Shown: positions 10,613-20,179 of the stretch, in pieces | Position numbering within the stretch: position 1 is the first letter of the stretch | Layout: each line of letters opens with the position of its first letter | NCBI RefSeq assembly: GCF_024679095.1 | Contig: NC_066518.1 | Location: 8,340,610-8,404,609, forward strand | Reading direction: 5' to 3' | Origin: Eriocheir sinensis | Lineage: Eukaryota > Arthropoda > Malacostraca > Decapoda > Varunidae | DNA: 64,000 nt | Program-made: the position numbers and the translations under genes | The notes under the pieces: model-generated | Database searches by the model: none | The model's input: the letters and a program-made list of their open reading frames with translations, nothing else | Told to the model about the DNA's origin: nothing

Positions 10613-13326
10613 CATTTTGTCCTCATTCTCACTTCTACAGTCATGTAAAATTAGAGTTATCTAGGATTATAATTTGATGGTTAATACATTACTTAAATTT
10701 TGTGTAACACAATTTGTGACTCAACTGTATGCTTTCAGATAGTAACACTGCCCTTCTGAGGAATTCAACGCTGATAATCTAAAGCTCATACTACAGAAGG
10801 ATGGAGGATGGAGCTTTTTATTAATGTTCCGTTTTGTACTCCTCTCACACATAAATACTTGCATACCAACTCACCTGCTCACATCTTAGGGTGTGTTCGT
10901 TAATATGTACGCACACCTCCATGGCAGGGAAAATCAACACAATATTGAGCTGAGGTGAAACAGCACACTAGTGTCAGAGTAAAGAATGTTTACCAATCTT
11001 TATTAAGACAATAGTCCATTTATCGATTTAGGTTCACATGTATACAGTGTGTTTTATTTCCTGATATGGATACTGATTGGAATGGTGCGTACAAATTAGC
11101 GACCATAACCTCTAGGCATGGACTGGGACCCTCGGCCTGACGGACGTTTGATCCTCAGAGATCAACCTGGTGTGGGCGAGCCACCAGGTGCACCACTCGT
11201 CCGAGGAATACAACCTCAGCACGGCTCTCAGACAGTCCATGTTCCAGCGCTACTTTTCCATCGGTTTCTACCAGCCCTTGGCCCTCCTCGGAGTCCCGCT
11301 TCCCGCTCTCCTCGTCCACCTCCAGTTTAATTTGATTTTCCAGTTCTGGATTCACACGGAGGTGATTGACAACTGCGGCCCTTTGGAGTGGGTTCTCAAC
11401 ACGCCGTCTCACCATCGAGTCCACCATGGTTAGTTTGTCTTGTGTCGCCCTAATGATGGCTGGACACCATCGAGTACTGTCATATAGTTTCGGAAAAATG
11501 CGTGAAGAATTCAACAATCTTCAGGTTACGACGTATTTTGAAAAGAAAACTGAATTGCAAAATATAAGCGTACCAACATCATTGTGAAATATCTAATAGC
11601 TCAGAAGAGGAAAAGTAATATGTATAGGGAAAGTAATCTGGAGATATACAGGATCAGTAATTCATTGAGTCGCATACGCACTTTTGGGAGCATATAGGCT
11701 ACAATCAATGGTCTGCTTGACTGACTGACTGAGTGACTGACTCATTTTTCCAGGCGCGAACAAGTGGTGTCTCGACAAGAATTACGCGGGCGTCCTCATC
11801 ATCTGGGACCGTCTGTTCGGTACCTTCCAGGCGGAGCGGCGCGACGAGAAGATCGCCTACGGCCTGGTGGATCAGCCGCAGTCCTTCAACGTGCTCTGGC
11901 TGCAGGTGAGCGGCGTCTCCTGGCTTCTGGCCGCTCATGAGAAAACATGGCAATGAAAACCGTAGGTGATAATGTAGCATCATAAATGAACGAAGTACTG
12001 ATTTTTTAGTATGGTTCGTGAGCATATTTTTTTTCTCAACTATAAAATTGTTTCTAGATGCATTGGACACGCTAAAATTCCAAGTATTTATGGAATCTTC
12101 TCGGAATTAAATATGTAAAGTTTTCAGTAAGAATTCCTGACTAGCTCTTCATCTGTTTCTTCTCATTTGAGTTAACAGATGCATCAGTTAATGCTCGTCT
12201 TTGACAACTTTACAATGTTGATTAGTTCCTAACCATTCAACAACTGAATTTATGATCAAGTGAAAAAGACGGGACTGCATAAAGAAACTTTTTGCTCGGG
12301 ATTTCACATAATGTGTCAAGGTTGTAAAAAAAACCTGTTACACAAGAAGCGTTTGTCCTGATCTGCCCCAGATCTTCTACTTCGGGGCGGTGTTCCGTAA
12401 GGCGCGGAGTATGACCACTTGGGGGGACTCCCTGAGGGCGCTCTTTTACGGCCCTGGCTGGTTCCCTGGAACGCCGCGCCTTGGAGACCCCGACACCTTC
12501 CCTGACGTCAAGGCCCCCAGGGTGAAATACAACCCACAGCTTCCCCTGTGGCAGGAGGCATACGTGTTGGTGCACTTCGCCATCCTCATCCTGGTGCAGC
12601 AAGCGTGGATCCCCAAGGTTGCCGTGAGTATACAATGATGCTGCCTTGTTCATGCTGCCCTTCTTTTCATGAAGCGGAGGTCATCTTCGTTCTGTTACCA
12701 TGTATTGTTAAAGGAAATCCTAATTTTTCATAGGTACACAATCTTATAAATCTGTGTGTCCCTTTGCAGTAAAAGATAAGGTCCGTTAGTACATGATAGG
12801 TCAGTCTAAACATACAAGTCTTTGATTGAAAGTTCTGTACTTTTCTACTTTACAGCTTTAAAATAATAAAATATTATGTCGATGATGAGGTAGGTAAATA
12901 AATACTCTTTATCGCCCGTTTCCGTGGCTCAAGTAAGTAAGGAGTCAAAAGTATCCCCCGCCATAACTGTCCTCAGCACGATGTCGTGCAGTGAACATGA
13001 CGTGAGTAACTGCAGGACCAGCCACCCTCCACACTGTTATTTCCCATTGACAGAGCTTCTCGTGGGTGTCTGCCCTCGTGTTCACGGCGTTCATCTTCGT
13101 GTCTGCGGGCATCGTCGGGGCCATGTACGACGGGTGGTGGTGGGCGCCCCTGGTGGAGGCCGCCCGATGCATTGCCTACGTAGCCTACGCCCGCAGCAAC
13201 CCAGTCACCGGGTGCCAGGCTATGGACGCCGCCATCCTCTTCTACTTTGCGGCTTCTGCCTTCATCTGGACTTCGCACAGCCTCGCCGTGGTGAAGGCCT
13301 CCGTCAAGGCTGCCAAGCTGGAATAA
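8967..13326 (+). CDS. AGMO: Alkylglycerol monooxygenase, copy A (seven exons, 446 aa)
   Basis: Exons 8967-9086, 9359-9483, 10348-10496, 11159-11428, 11754-11905, 12372-12623 and 13054-13326 join in phases 0, 2, 1, 1, 0, 0 at GT-AG sites and give 446 residues, about the length of human AGMO (445). AGMO/TMEM195 is a multipass ER membrane enzyme of the fatty acid hydroxylase superfamily that uses tetrahydrobiopterin and a di-iron centre to cleave the ether bond of alkylglycerols. The eight-histidine signature is complete: HRATHE (H127, H131, with E132), SHQVHH (H140, H143, H144) and SHHRVHH (H217, H220, H221). Hydrophobic segments flank these boxes and fill the last exon. The start lies in GCGCCATGG, a good initiation context. 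The intron 1 donor runs straight into a (GT)n tract. Copy B encodes a paralogue differing at 17 residues, 16 of them before residue 90. No canonical polyadenylation signal was found close to the stop. Confidence 0.95.
9087..9138. repeat. (GT)n tract at the AGMO-A intron 1 donor
   Basis: The splice donor GTACGT is continuous with about 23 GT units, so repeat length changes occur inside or next to the donor. Confidence 0.95.
10531..10608. repeat. (CT)n microsatellite, AGMO-A intron 3
   Basis: About 39 CT units starting 35 bp after the exon 3 donor. Copy B has two such tracts within a tandem duplication. Confidence 0.97.
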
Positions 13327-13685
13327 TCACCCTGTTCTGGACACACTCCTTCCCTGTACAGCCACATATGATGCTGTTGCCTGAAATGCTCCAGTCTCCG
13401 TGCTGCCTTATCAAAGCTCCCTGTGATTTTCTGTCATTGACACCAACGCCTAAGCTGTCCATCTTTTCTTGTAGGTTGCTAAAAGCGAACACTTTTACCT
13501 ATCTCTTCTGTACTACCTCCATCCCGTCTTACACGAGGGTGGTTTAACTCCACACCTCATGCAAAACATACGTATTTACCTTGTTGCAAGTAACTACCTC
13601 GTCGAAGTCTTGGGTAGTTATGGATTAGTTTATGGCTTTTTACGAGGAGAAGCATCTTACTAAAATTTGCCGATTGTTTTATATT

Positions 13686-13695
13686 CAGTGTGTGT

Positions 13696-13741
<46 letters not shown>
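13686..13741. repeat. (TG)n microsatellite 3' of AGMO-A
   Basis: About 26 TG units inside the ~400-bp stretch that copy B lacks. Confidence 0.96.
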
Positions 13742-13743
<2 letters not shown>

Positions 13744-14669
13744 TCTTTGTTTTTTATTTGCTTCTCTTTTCTTTTAATGCTGGTACTATTATAGTCAAAT
13801 ATACCAAATACACGCAGATATCTTTCCAGTTTTTTAATATCCAATACGTGAAAATGAATTTACATTATTGCCTCAGCGTCAAGAAGCAGTAAAGAACAGG
13901 CGCGGCAACCAAATGGATGGGGTTCAATGCATGCGTAGTCAATGTTATATTTTTTTTGTACGTGTATGTATGTGTCCTTGTGACAGATGCCATGTAAGAA
14001 ACGGATCGACACTCCAGCTTTGAGACATACTGAACGTTGTGGTTACGTTACCATTGTCATTGAACGAGGATGAGGAGGAGAAAGAAGAGTAAGAGAAGGT
14101 AGACGAAGAACAAAAGTAATATGAGGAGGAGTAAAAAGGTGGAGGTGCTGTTGGAGGCCACGTCAATCCAAACATTCCTCTCCCATGCACGCCGTCGCCA
14201 CCTTGCCACAGATGGTGCGGGACGCGATCGTGGCGCGGCTCGAAAGTTGTCACGGGATAGAAAACTAATAAAAGCAGTTCAACGTATGGCCTTTTGAGGC
14301 TCCGTGTCTTAAGATAACGACTTTGATACCCAAGAAATAGCATAAATGTTTACACAAATTATCAGGTCAAAAAGAAAATCAATAGCTAAAGGCATGCATT
14401 AACTTTTTAAATCACAAAAATACATCCAAGTAAATTGTTCATTAGATATTATGAATACGTTTTTGGTGTTAGTAGAAGTAACCGAAGTATACAAAATCTC
14501 TACCCTTTTTTGCTTTCATTACATATTTTAGATGGCGTTTTAGTGACCAGCTGATTCCCTCAGTGCCTAAATGCACGTTCAGGTGTTTCGTGATACTCAT
14601 ACAAAACCGACTCGTTCATATAACCTTACCAGTTACGTTATATAGCCCATGATTGACGATGAGACGGAG

Positions 14670-15740
14670 AAGCAACTATAATATACGACTTTCCAATTAG
14701 GGAAAATATTTTCTCAGGTTGTTTTAAATGAACCACAACTATTTGCCACGCCAAATTTGGAAAATAAACATATTTTTCCTCGAAGGTAAAAGCGAAGACA
14801 CAGGGTAGACCTTGCCTTCCCTTCGTCTCTCCTACAAACTTTCGTTCCAAAAATGATAGTGACTCTCAGTACGGATCATCCTTCCCTCTGACCGTCGCTA
14901 AACCTTCATGACTCTTGGTACAAGCCTTACTGTGGTGGTATGTAACAGGGGAAGAACATTCTGAGCAGCAGGAGAGTGACCCAACGGGACATAAGAATCC
15001 TCGTGAGATCATGGACATGTGGGTCACAATAGCAGCCGGTTAGTTCATACAGTTTGCTATTCTGTCTTCCCTTACATGCTCCATAGTTTCTAATCTTTCT
15101 GTCGTAGAAGTTAGTGGTTCGTTGTGGTTATTTGTGATGTGATTTTCTTATTCCTTACCAGCAATACTAGCCTGATGGATATAGCTTAATGAGACTGATG
15201 TTGCAAAACTTTTACTAGGGGTCATAAATACATTTGGATTCATTACAGTAACGGAAAACTGACCACACAAAATCTCTTGCTCTGCATATTTTATTCGTAA
15301 TGTGTAATACATAGTTTATACAAATTGTTTCTTGTCATAAATCCAGAAGTGGATATAGAATGTCCTTCATATAGAAAATCTAAATAGGGTATAAAAACTA
15401 AAGGGTGAAAAGGAGTAGAAGCAGGCAAATGTTTCTAAGTACTTGAAAGCGAAAACGGAGGGACAAAAAAGGTTAATATTTGACTTTATCCACCAACACA
15501 AGATCAGGGGGACGGCAGAGACTTTGAACTAGTTTGGTAATAGAAAGTTCAAGAGCAGACATTAAGTAGCACACACTTTCCTTAAAGAGAAAAATAGCAT
15601 ATAACATAAAGCCAAACATTTATTCGGCAGGAGAGTTGAGGTAAAGTTTCAGTCATGTCGTGGAACAAGAGGGAGGGCTTAGATATCCTTCTTTGACAAA
15701 CAAGCCCGGCATTAGAAGAAATCATCAGCATCAAAGAGGA
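14670..15740. other. Spacer between duplicated segments, no gene seen
   Basis: AT-rich unique sequence with only short frames on both strands and no recognisable repeat until the SINE at 15764. Confidence 0.5.
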
Positions 15741-15763
15741 GCGAGAGAGAGAGAGAGAGAGAT

Positions 15764-15989
15764 ATGAAGCGCCAGAATTTCCTCTTTACTACACTTCCAC
15801 ACGAACACAGCGAGTAACGAAACACACGATACATTAATCCAGACAAGAAAAGGTTTTGGCGGCGCCGTGGATCGAACCCGCGACCAGGGAGATGGGAGAG
15901 CCACCCTTTAACAAGTCGGCCAAAGAGGTACCCCCCTCGCAGAGAGAGTTATGGGAGGCCTGCGTATCAGGCAAGTCGCTGCACTACAC
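15764..15989 (-). mobile_element. tRNA-derived SINE, copy 1
   Basis: On the reverse strand a tRNA-like head has an A-box region TTGGCCGACTTGTTAAAGGG and a B-box region GGTCGCGGGTTCGATCC, followed by a body ending near CTGGCGCTTC. It aligns along its whole length with 16137-16361, and its 3' part with 62910-63003. A GA tract adjoins the 3' end. Confidence 0.85.
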
Positions 15990-16136
15990 GGCTTCCCATT
16001 CCTATTTAGATTAAGTTCTGTGTGTTGAGATTTCCCATTTTCTATGAACTTCGGAGAGCATGGGCATCACTCTACCTGTTACCCACTCGGGGTGACACAA
16101 CAATCACAGGAGAGGATGCCACCGCCTTGCCACCAA

Positions 16137-16355
16137 TGAAACGCCAGAATTTTTCTATTTACTACACTCCAACACGACCTCTGCGTGTAACGAAACACGC
16201 GAGAAATTAATCCAGACAAGGAAAGGTTTGCCGGCGCCGGGGATCGAGCCCGCGACCAGCGAGACGGGAGAGCCACTCCTTAACCAGTCGGCCAAAGAGG
16301 TACCCCACTCGCAGAGTGAGTAAGGGAGGCTCGCCCATCAGGCAAGTCGTGGCAC

Positions 16356-16361
<6 letters not shown>
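16137..16361 (-). mobile_element. tRNA-derived SINE, copy 2
   Basis: Same family as 15764-15989, about 85-90 % identical by eye. The reverse strand gives TGGCCGACTGGTTAAGGAG (A box) and GGTCGCGGGCTCGATCCC (B box). The 5' end abuts a long GA tract (16361-16417). Confidence 0.87.

Positions 16362-16417
<56 letters not shown>
16361..16417. repeat. (GA)n microsatellite
   Basis: About 28 GA units directly next to the 5' end of the SINE. Confidence 0.96.
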
Positions 16418-16418
<1 letters not shown>

Positions 16419-16627
16419 GCGATCATGGATATAGACTTCGCCACACGACAAGTTTTACTTTTATGCTTCGTAGCCAACTCATGTCGCGCATTACATAATT
16501 GCCTTTTTCATCATTGGACAGGAGAAATATTGCAGATTATGACTGTGTTGAAAACAACTCAAACTGGCTAAAAATAAAGGAAATAATGCGAGTTGAAGTC
16601 AAAGACGGGTTATAAAGGTTTATACCA

Positions 16628-17002
16628 CTTTTTATTCCATGTCAATTTTCCATAGAATTATTAAGCTACTGTAAAGACAAACAGTGCCACTTGATAAAGA
16701 AAATTATCCTGAATATGATGGTGTCAACAGATTATTGATGCGTTAGAAAGGAAGGGAGGTAAGCAAATTTTTATACGAACTTATTAAATTGTAAAATTAG
16801 GCTATATGAGCTTTAACGCTACGAAGCCACTCGTCCATCGCTTACAATTTTGGATAAAAGCTTGCTTACCTCCCTTCCTTTCTAACTTACCAAAAATCTG
16901 TTGATACCATAATCTTCAGGAGAATTTTCTTTGTCAAGTGGCATTGTTTCTTTTAAGAGTAGCTTAATAATATTATGAAACAATCGCCATGGAATAAAAA
17001 GC
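16628..17002. repeat. Long inverted repeat (fold-back element candidate)
   Basis: Left arm 16628-16773 and right arm 16855-17002 are reverse complements at roughly 80-85 % with small indels. The inner ends share TAGAAAGGAAGGGAGGTAAG and its complement, and the outer ends share CTTTTTATTCCATG. The spacer is about 80 bp. No coding potential and no clear target duplication, so either a MITE-like fold-back or a local inverted duplication. Confidence 0.8.
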
Positions 17003-17420
17003 TATTGGTGGAGTGGTGGTGGTGGTGGGGGGGGGGGGGTTCCGAAGCGGCCTACAATCTTCCTTGCCCAACCTGGAGGTTACGCTATTATTGTGTCCGA
17101 GTGTACATGGCAACTTTATACTCTTCATCATCATTAAATTTTTAACAGAGATGTCTTTGGCTTCTAAAGCTTAAGAAAATGCATTAAAAAGTATTTTTTA
17201 ACTACTCCTTTTTGGACTATTGCTACTCATACAATGTTGTTAATAATAAGGCAACAATACATTGATTTGATATATTTGTTACATATAAACTGTTTATGAC
17301 GTCATTGTCCAAGTCCTTCCTGCGTCGTGACTGGCTCGGTCTGGCTGACACATCTGACTTTTGAATGGCTGGTTGTGGGTAAGGGACCGAGCCAGTATAC
17401 AGTTCCGAATAATGCCCACG

Positions 17421-17616
17421 GGAGGGGGAGAGGCACCCTGTTAGCAAGTTCAGAAGAACAGTCAACATGAAAATATCGATAGAATTAAGAAAGAGATGCA
17501 ACATGGCTGCATTATTTATGAGATAAAAGACTGTCAGTAAGGGGAGCTGGGTGTGTAGAGCACCCCACACGTGAGAATTGGTGTTATGTGCGAAGTCTGT
17601 CCCCTCAGATGACTCA
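17421..17616 (-). mobile_element. Reverse-strand LINE 3' fragment (copy 2, left part)
   Basis: Same family as 3540-4190 with an internal deletion of about 50 bp. It continues at 18366-18480. The Harbinger-like element splits it. Confidence 0.75.
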
Positions 17617-17840
17617 AGGGGCTATTACACTGGGCAAATTTTCCGTGGATCTGCAGTCAAACCACGATTTCCGATTGCGTGGTTCTCATTTCTGTGTTTT
17701 TCTGATGTGTCCACGATCTTCCGTAGCTACGGTAGATTTCACCGAAGGGCGACGGTATTCACAATCATCATCATCAGCAATTACAAGAAACAAGAAGAGG
17801 AAGAAGCTACACCCTACTGTCCCCATACATTCGCTCAGCT

Positions 17841-18002
17841 ATGAGTGTTGTTGCCTGGACCAAGGCCTCCGAGGCCACTTTAATTGAGAAAATACGGGAC
17901 ATGCCAGATTTGTGGGATCCTAGGCATGATTTGTATGCAAAAAAACTGCATAGAAGGAAGTGCTTGAAGGAAGGAATATTTCACAAAATTGGTCCTTGCT
18001 GA
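17841..18002 (+). pseudogene. Truncated MADF-domain gene of the Harbinger-like element
   Basis: Starts MSVVAWTKASEATLIEKIRD and contains the MADF-type pattern of an acidic helix, a tryptophan (LWDPRHD) and a basic YAKKLHRRK segment. It stops after 53 codons where the deletion joins it to the tail of the opposite-strand transposase. MADF proteins of these elements bind the terminal repeats and help transposase enter the nucleus. This fragment covers only the first part of the domain. Confidence 0.65.
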
Positions 18003-18095
18003 CCCTCATCCACTGCCTGTAGCCTTCCTCGTCTTCTAGATGTAGTTCTTGCAACAGCTGCATCACTTCACTGCGCTCCTCTCTTCTTGCAAGGC
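17982..18095 (-). pseudogene. Transposase N-terminal remnant of the Harbinger-like element
   Basis: The reverse strand reads ...LLQELHLEDEEGYRQWMRV... followed by SKDQFCEIF, matching the usual N-terminal pattern of Harbinger transposases (acidic ED.E.Y...MR...F). It overlaps the end of the MADF frame at the deletion junction. The DDE core is absent. Confidence 0.6.
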
Positions 18096-18800
18096 ATTAC
18101 CGCCTCCACATTCTTTTCTTTTTCCGTTGCTTGCGTAAATTGAGTGTCACTAGAGCCAAAGCAACGGCACTTTGAGTGAAAACGGGGGTGCAAACAGGGA
18201 CGTTTGCCATACTTGTTGTGAAAATGTGTCGGTCAAGACCACGGAACGCTAAAAGAGTGCGAGGCAAGTGTGATAGGAAGACGACGGTAGTATGTCCACG
18301 TAGACAAAAATCCACGATTTTATGACTGAAGATCCACGGAAAATTTGCCCAGTGTAATATCCCCTTTAGAGTCAACTCTCCCCACACATTATGACCTCAC
18401 TTCTGAGTAATAAACGGAAGACAAATATATATGAGATCACTTAACCAGGATACCCGCCGCAACATCTGGCTTATATAGGTTACCTAAAACTAGGTAAGAC
18501 AGGCAAGGGTGTGAGGGGACCACCCATCCGTCTCCACTCCGCTTCAGCTTTCACAATATCCGGAATGAAAATGGATTGTACTGTATATATCGAACTTCAG
18601 AGTCAACTTACCCACTTTATGAATGCGACTGTGACTTAAAAAATAAAGTTTCGTAAATCTGGCAGCTCATGCACGGTCTATCTACTGAAATTCATGTAAA
18701 CAACTATCCCGCAATGGAAAATCTCACACAAAGTCGACCTTTCCAAATCGTTTCCCCCCCAAAGCTTGAACCCTTTCGGACACGGTCAAGGTAACACCGG

Positions 18801-19100
18801 ATGGTTGCGGGGCTAAAGGTCTTTGCCCTGCTATGTGCGACTTTGCCCTGCCCCACGCTGGCTGTAACGGCGCTGCTGCTATCGTCAGTGTCGTTTCTCC
18901 CCAGCGAAGAGGACGGTGGAGCTAAGGGACGGAGCTGCGGCGAGACCAACAACGTATCCCCAGCACAGCACAGCGTCACAGTGACATCTTTTGCAAATAT
19001 TGAAGAGGTAGGTAGTACATACACATTCTACCAGTTGAGGGGAAAGACCATATGGATGACTGGGATGAAGCAATACAAGGTTAACTGTGTGGACGAATAA
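18801..19100 (+). other. Unrecognised 99-codon ORF in duplicated flank, copy B
   Basis: Starts MVAGLKVFALLCATLPCPTL with a longer hydrophobic stretch than its copy A partner, and shares the C-terminal part with FYQLRGK. No known family. See 7469-7741. Confidence 0.25.
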
Positions 19101-19282
19101 TTTGAAGATGCAAAAAGAAGGAAGAAACAAGTGAATGGAGCGATCGCAGGTAATTAACATAGGAGTGAGGGAAGATCGAGGGTAAAGAATAAGTGTTACG
19201 GGATATTTCTCTGTGGGTAGAAGACATCTAAGATTACTGGAACCTTTTATTGTTGTTGTTGTTGAGTTGATGGTGCGTGTTA

Positions 19283-19423
<141 letters not shown>

Positions 19424-20179
19424 TTTACAGGGCCTGGGCTTACGCTCCTGTAGTCCCGTCTCCATATCCGTACTTGTCCAGTTTTCCCTTAAAGTTGTGC
19501 ACACACTTCGCCGATACTACCTCCTCACTTAGTTTGTTCCAAAGCTTTATGTTTCTTTGCAGGAAGCTATATTTTTTTGTGTCTCAAGCATCTTCCTTTT
19601 CTCAGTTTTTTTTTCCTGTCTCCTCGTGTGTTGCTGGTGTTTCTCAGTTCTCTTAGTAGCAACTCCTCGTTATCTACTTCTTCCAGTTTATTCCACAATA
19701 TGTAAATTAATATTTAGTCTCCCCTTTCTCTTCTTTGTTGCAATGTTGGCAGGTCCATTTCCATTAACCTTTCTTCATGTGACAATCCCTCCAGTTCTGG
19801 AACCATCTTCTTTGTCATCCTTTGTATTCTTTCTAGTTTTTTCACGTGTTTCTTCTTATGGGAAGACCACACATTTTCCGCATATTCCAACTTTGGTCTA
19901 ATCATAGTGGTAATCATCTTCTTCATCATATCTTTATCCATGTGGTGGAATGCTATTCCTATATTTCTTACCATTCTATACGTATCTCCGAATATATTTA
20001 AGTCTTCTTGCAGAATTTCAGTCTTTACTATTTCTTATGTGTCTCAGCAATTTCGCATCGTCTGCAAACAAGTTCATGTTACTATTTACCTTCTCCGGCA
20101 TATCATTTATATATACTAGGGAAAGTATCGGTGCCAGTACCGATCTTTGAGGCACCACACTCTACATTTTTCCATTCCA

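Larger units (their letters stand above)
7287..14669 (+). repeat. Segmental tandem duplication, copy A
   Basis: Similarity to copy B (18622-30314) starts at TGAATGCGACTGTG (7287 and 18622) and stops after GATGAGACGGAG (14669 and 30314). It covers exons, introns and flanks of the AGMO gene, about 94-99 % identical by eye depending on region. Private to A: the inverted SINE element 8363-8633 and a stretch of about 400 bp (13605-14008) missing from B. Confidence 0.93.
17614..18368. mobile_element. Internally deleted PIF/Harbinger-like DNA transposon with TIRs
   Basis: The element is 17617-18365 (749 bp). The terminal inverted repeats match at about 41 of the first 43 positions, beginning AGGGG.TATTACACTGGGCA. 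Flanking 3-bp duplication is TCA (17614-17616) and TTA (18366-18368); the unoccupied homologue at 4071-4073 has a single TTA, fitting the TWA preference of this superfamily. Inside, 17841-18002 (+) encodes a 53-residue MADF/Myb-like start and 17982-18095 (-) encodes a transposase N-terminus. Convergent MADF and transposase genes are the usual PIF/Harbinger arrangement. The DDE catalytic region is missing, so the copy is non-autonomous. Confidence 0.85.

Noticed and set aside
11155..11517. Reverse-strand 120-codon ORF (also 27295-27657)
   Set aside because: Antisense shadow of AGMO exon 4.
12924..13547. 207-codon ORF overlapping the last AGMO exon (and its partner 28952-29584)
   Set aside because: Shadow frame of AGMO exon 7 kept open by GC-rich coding sequence; the correct frame continues the enzyme in phase.
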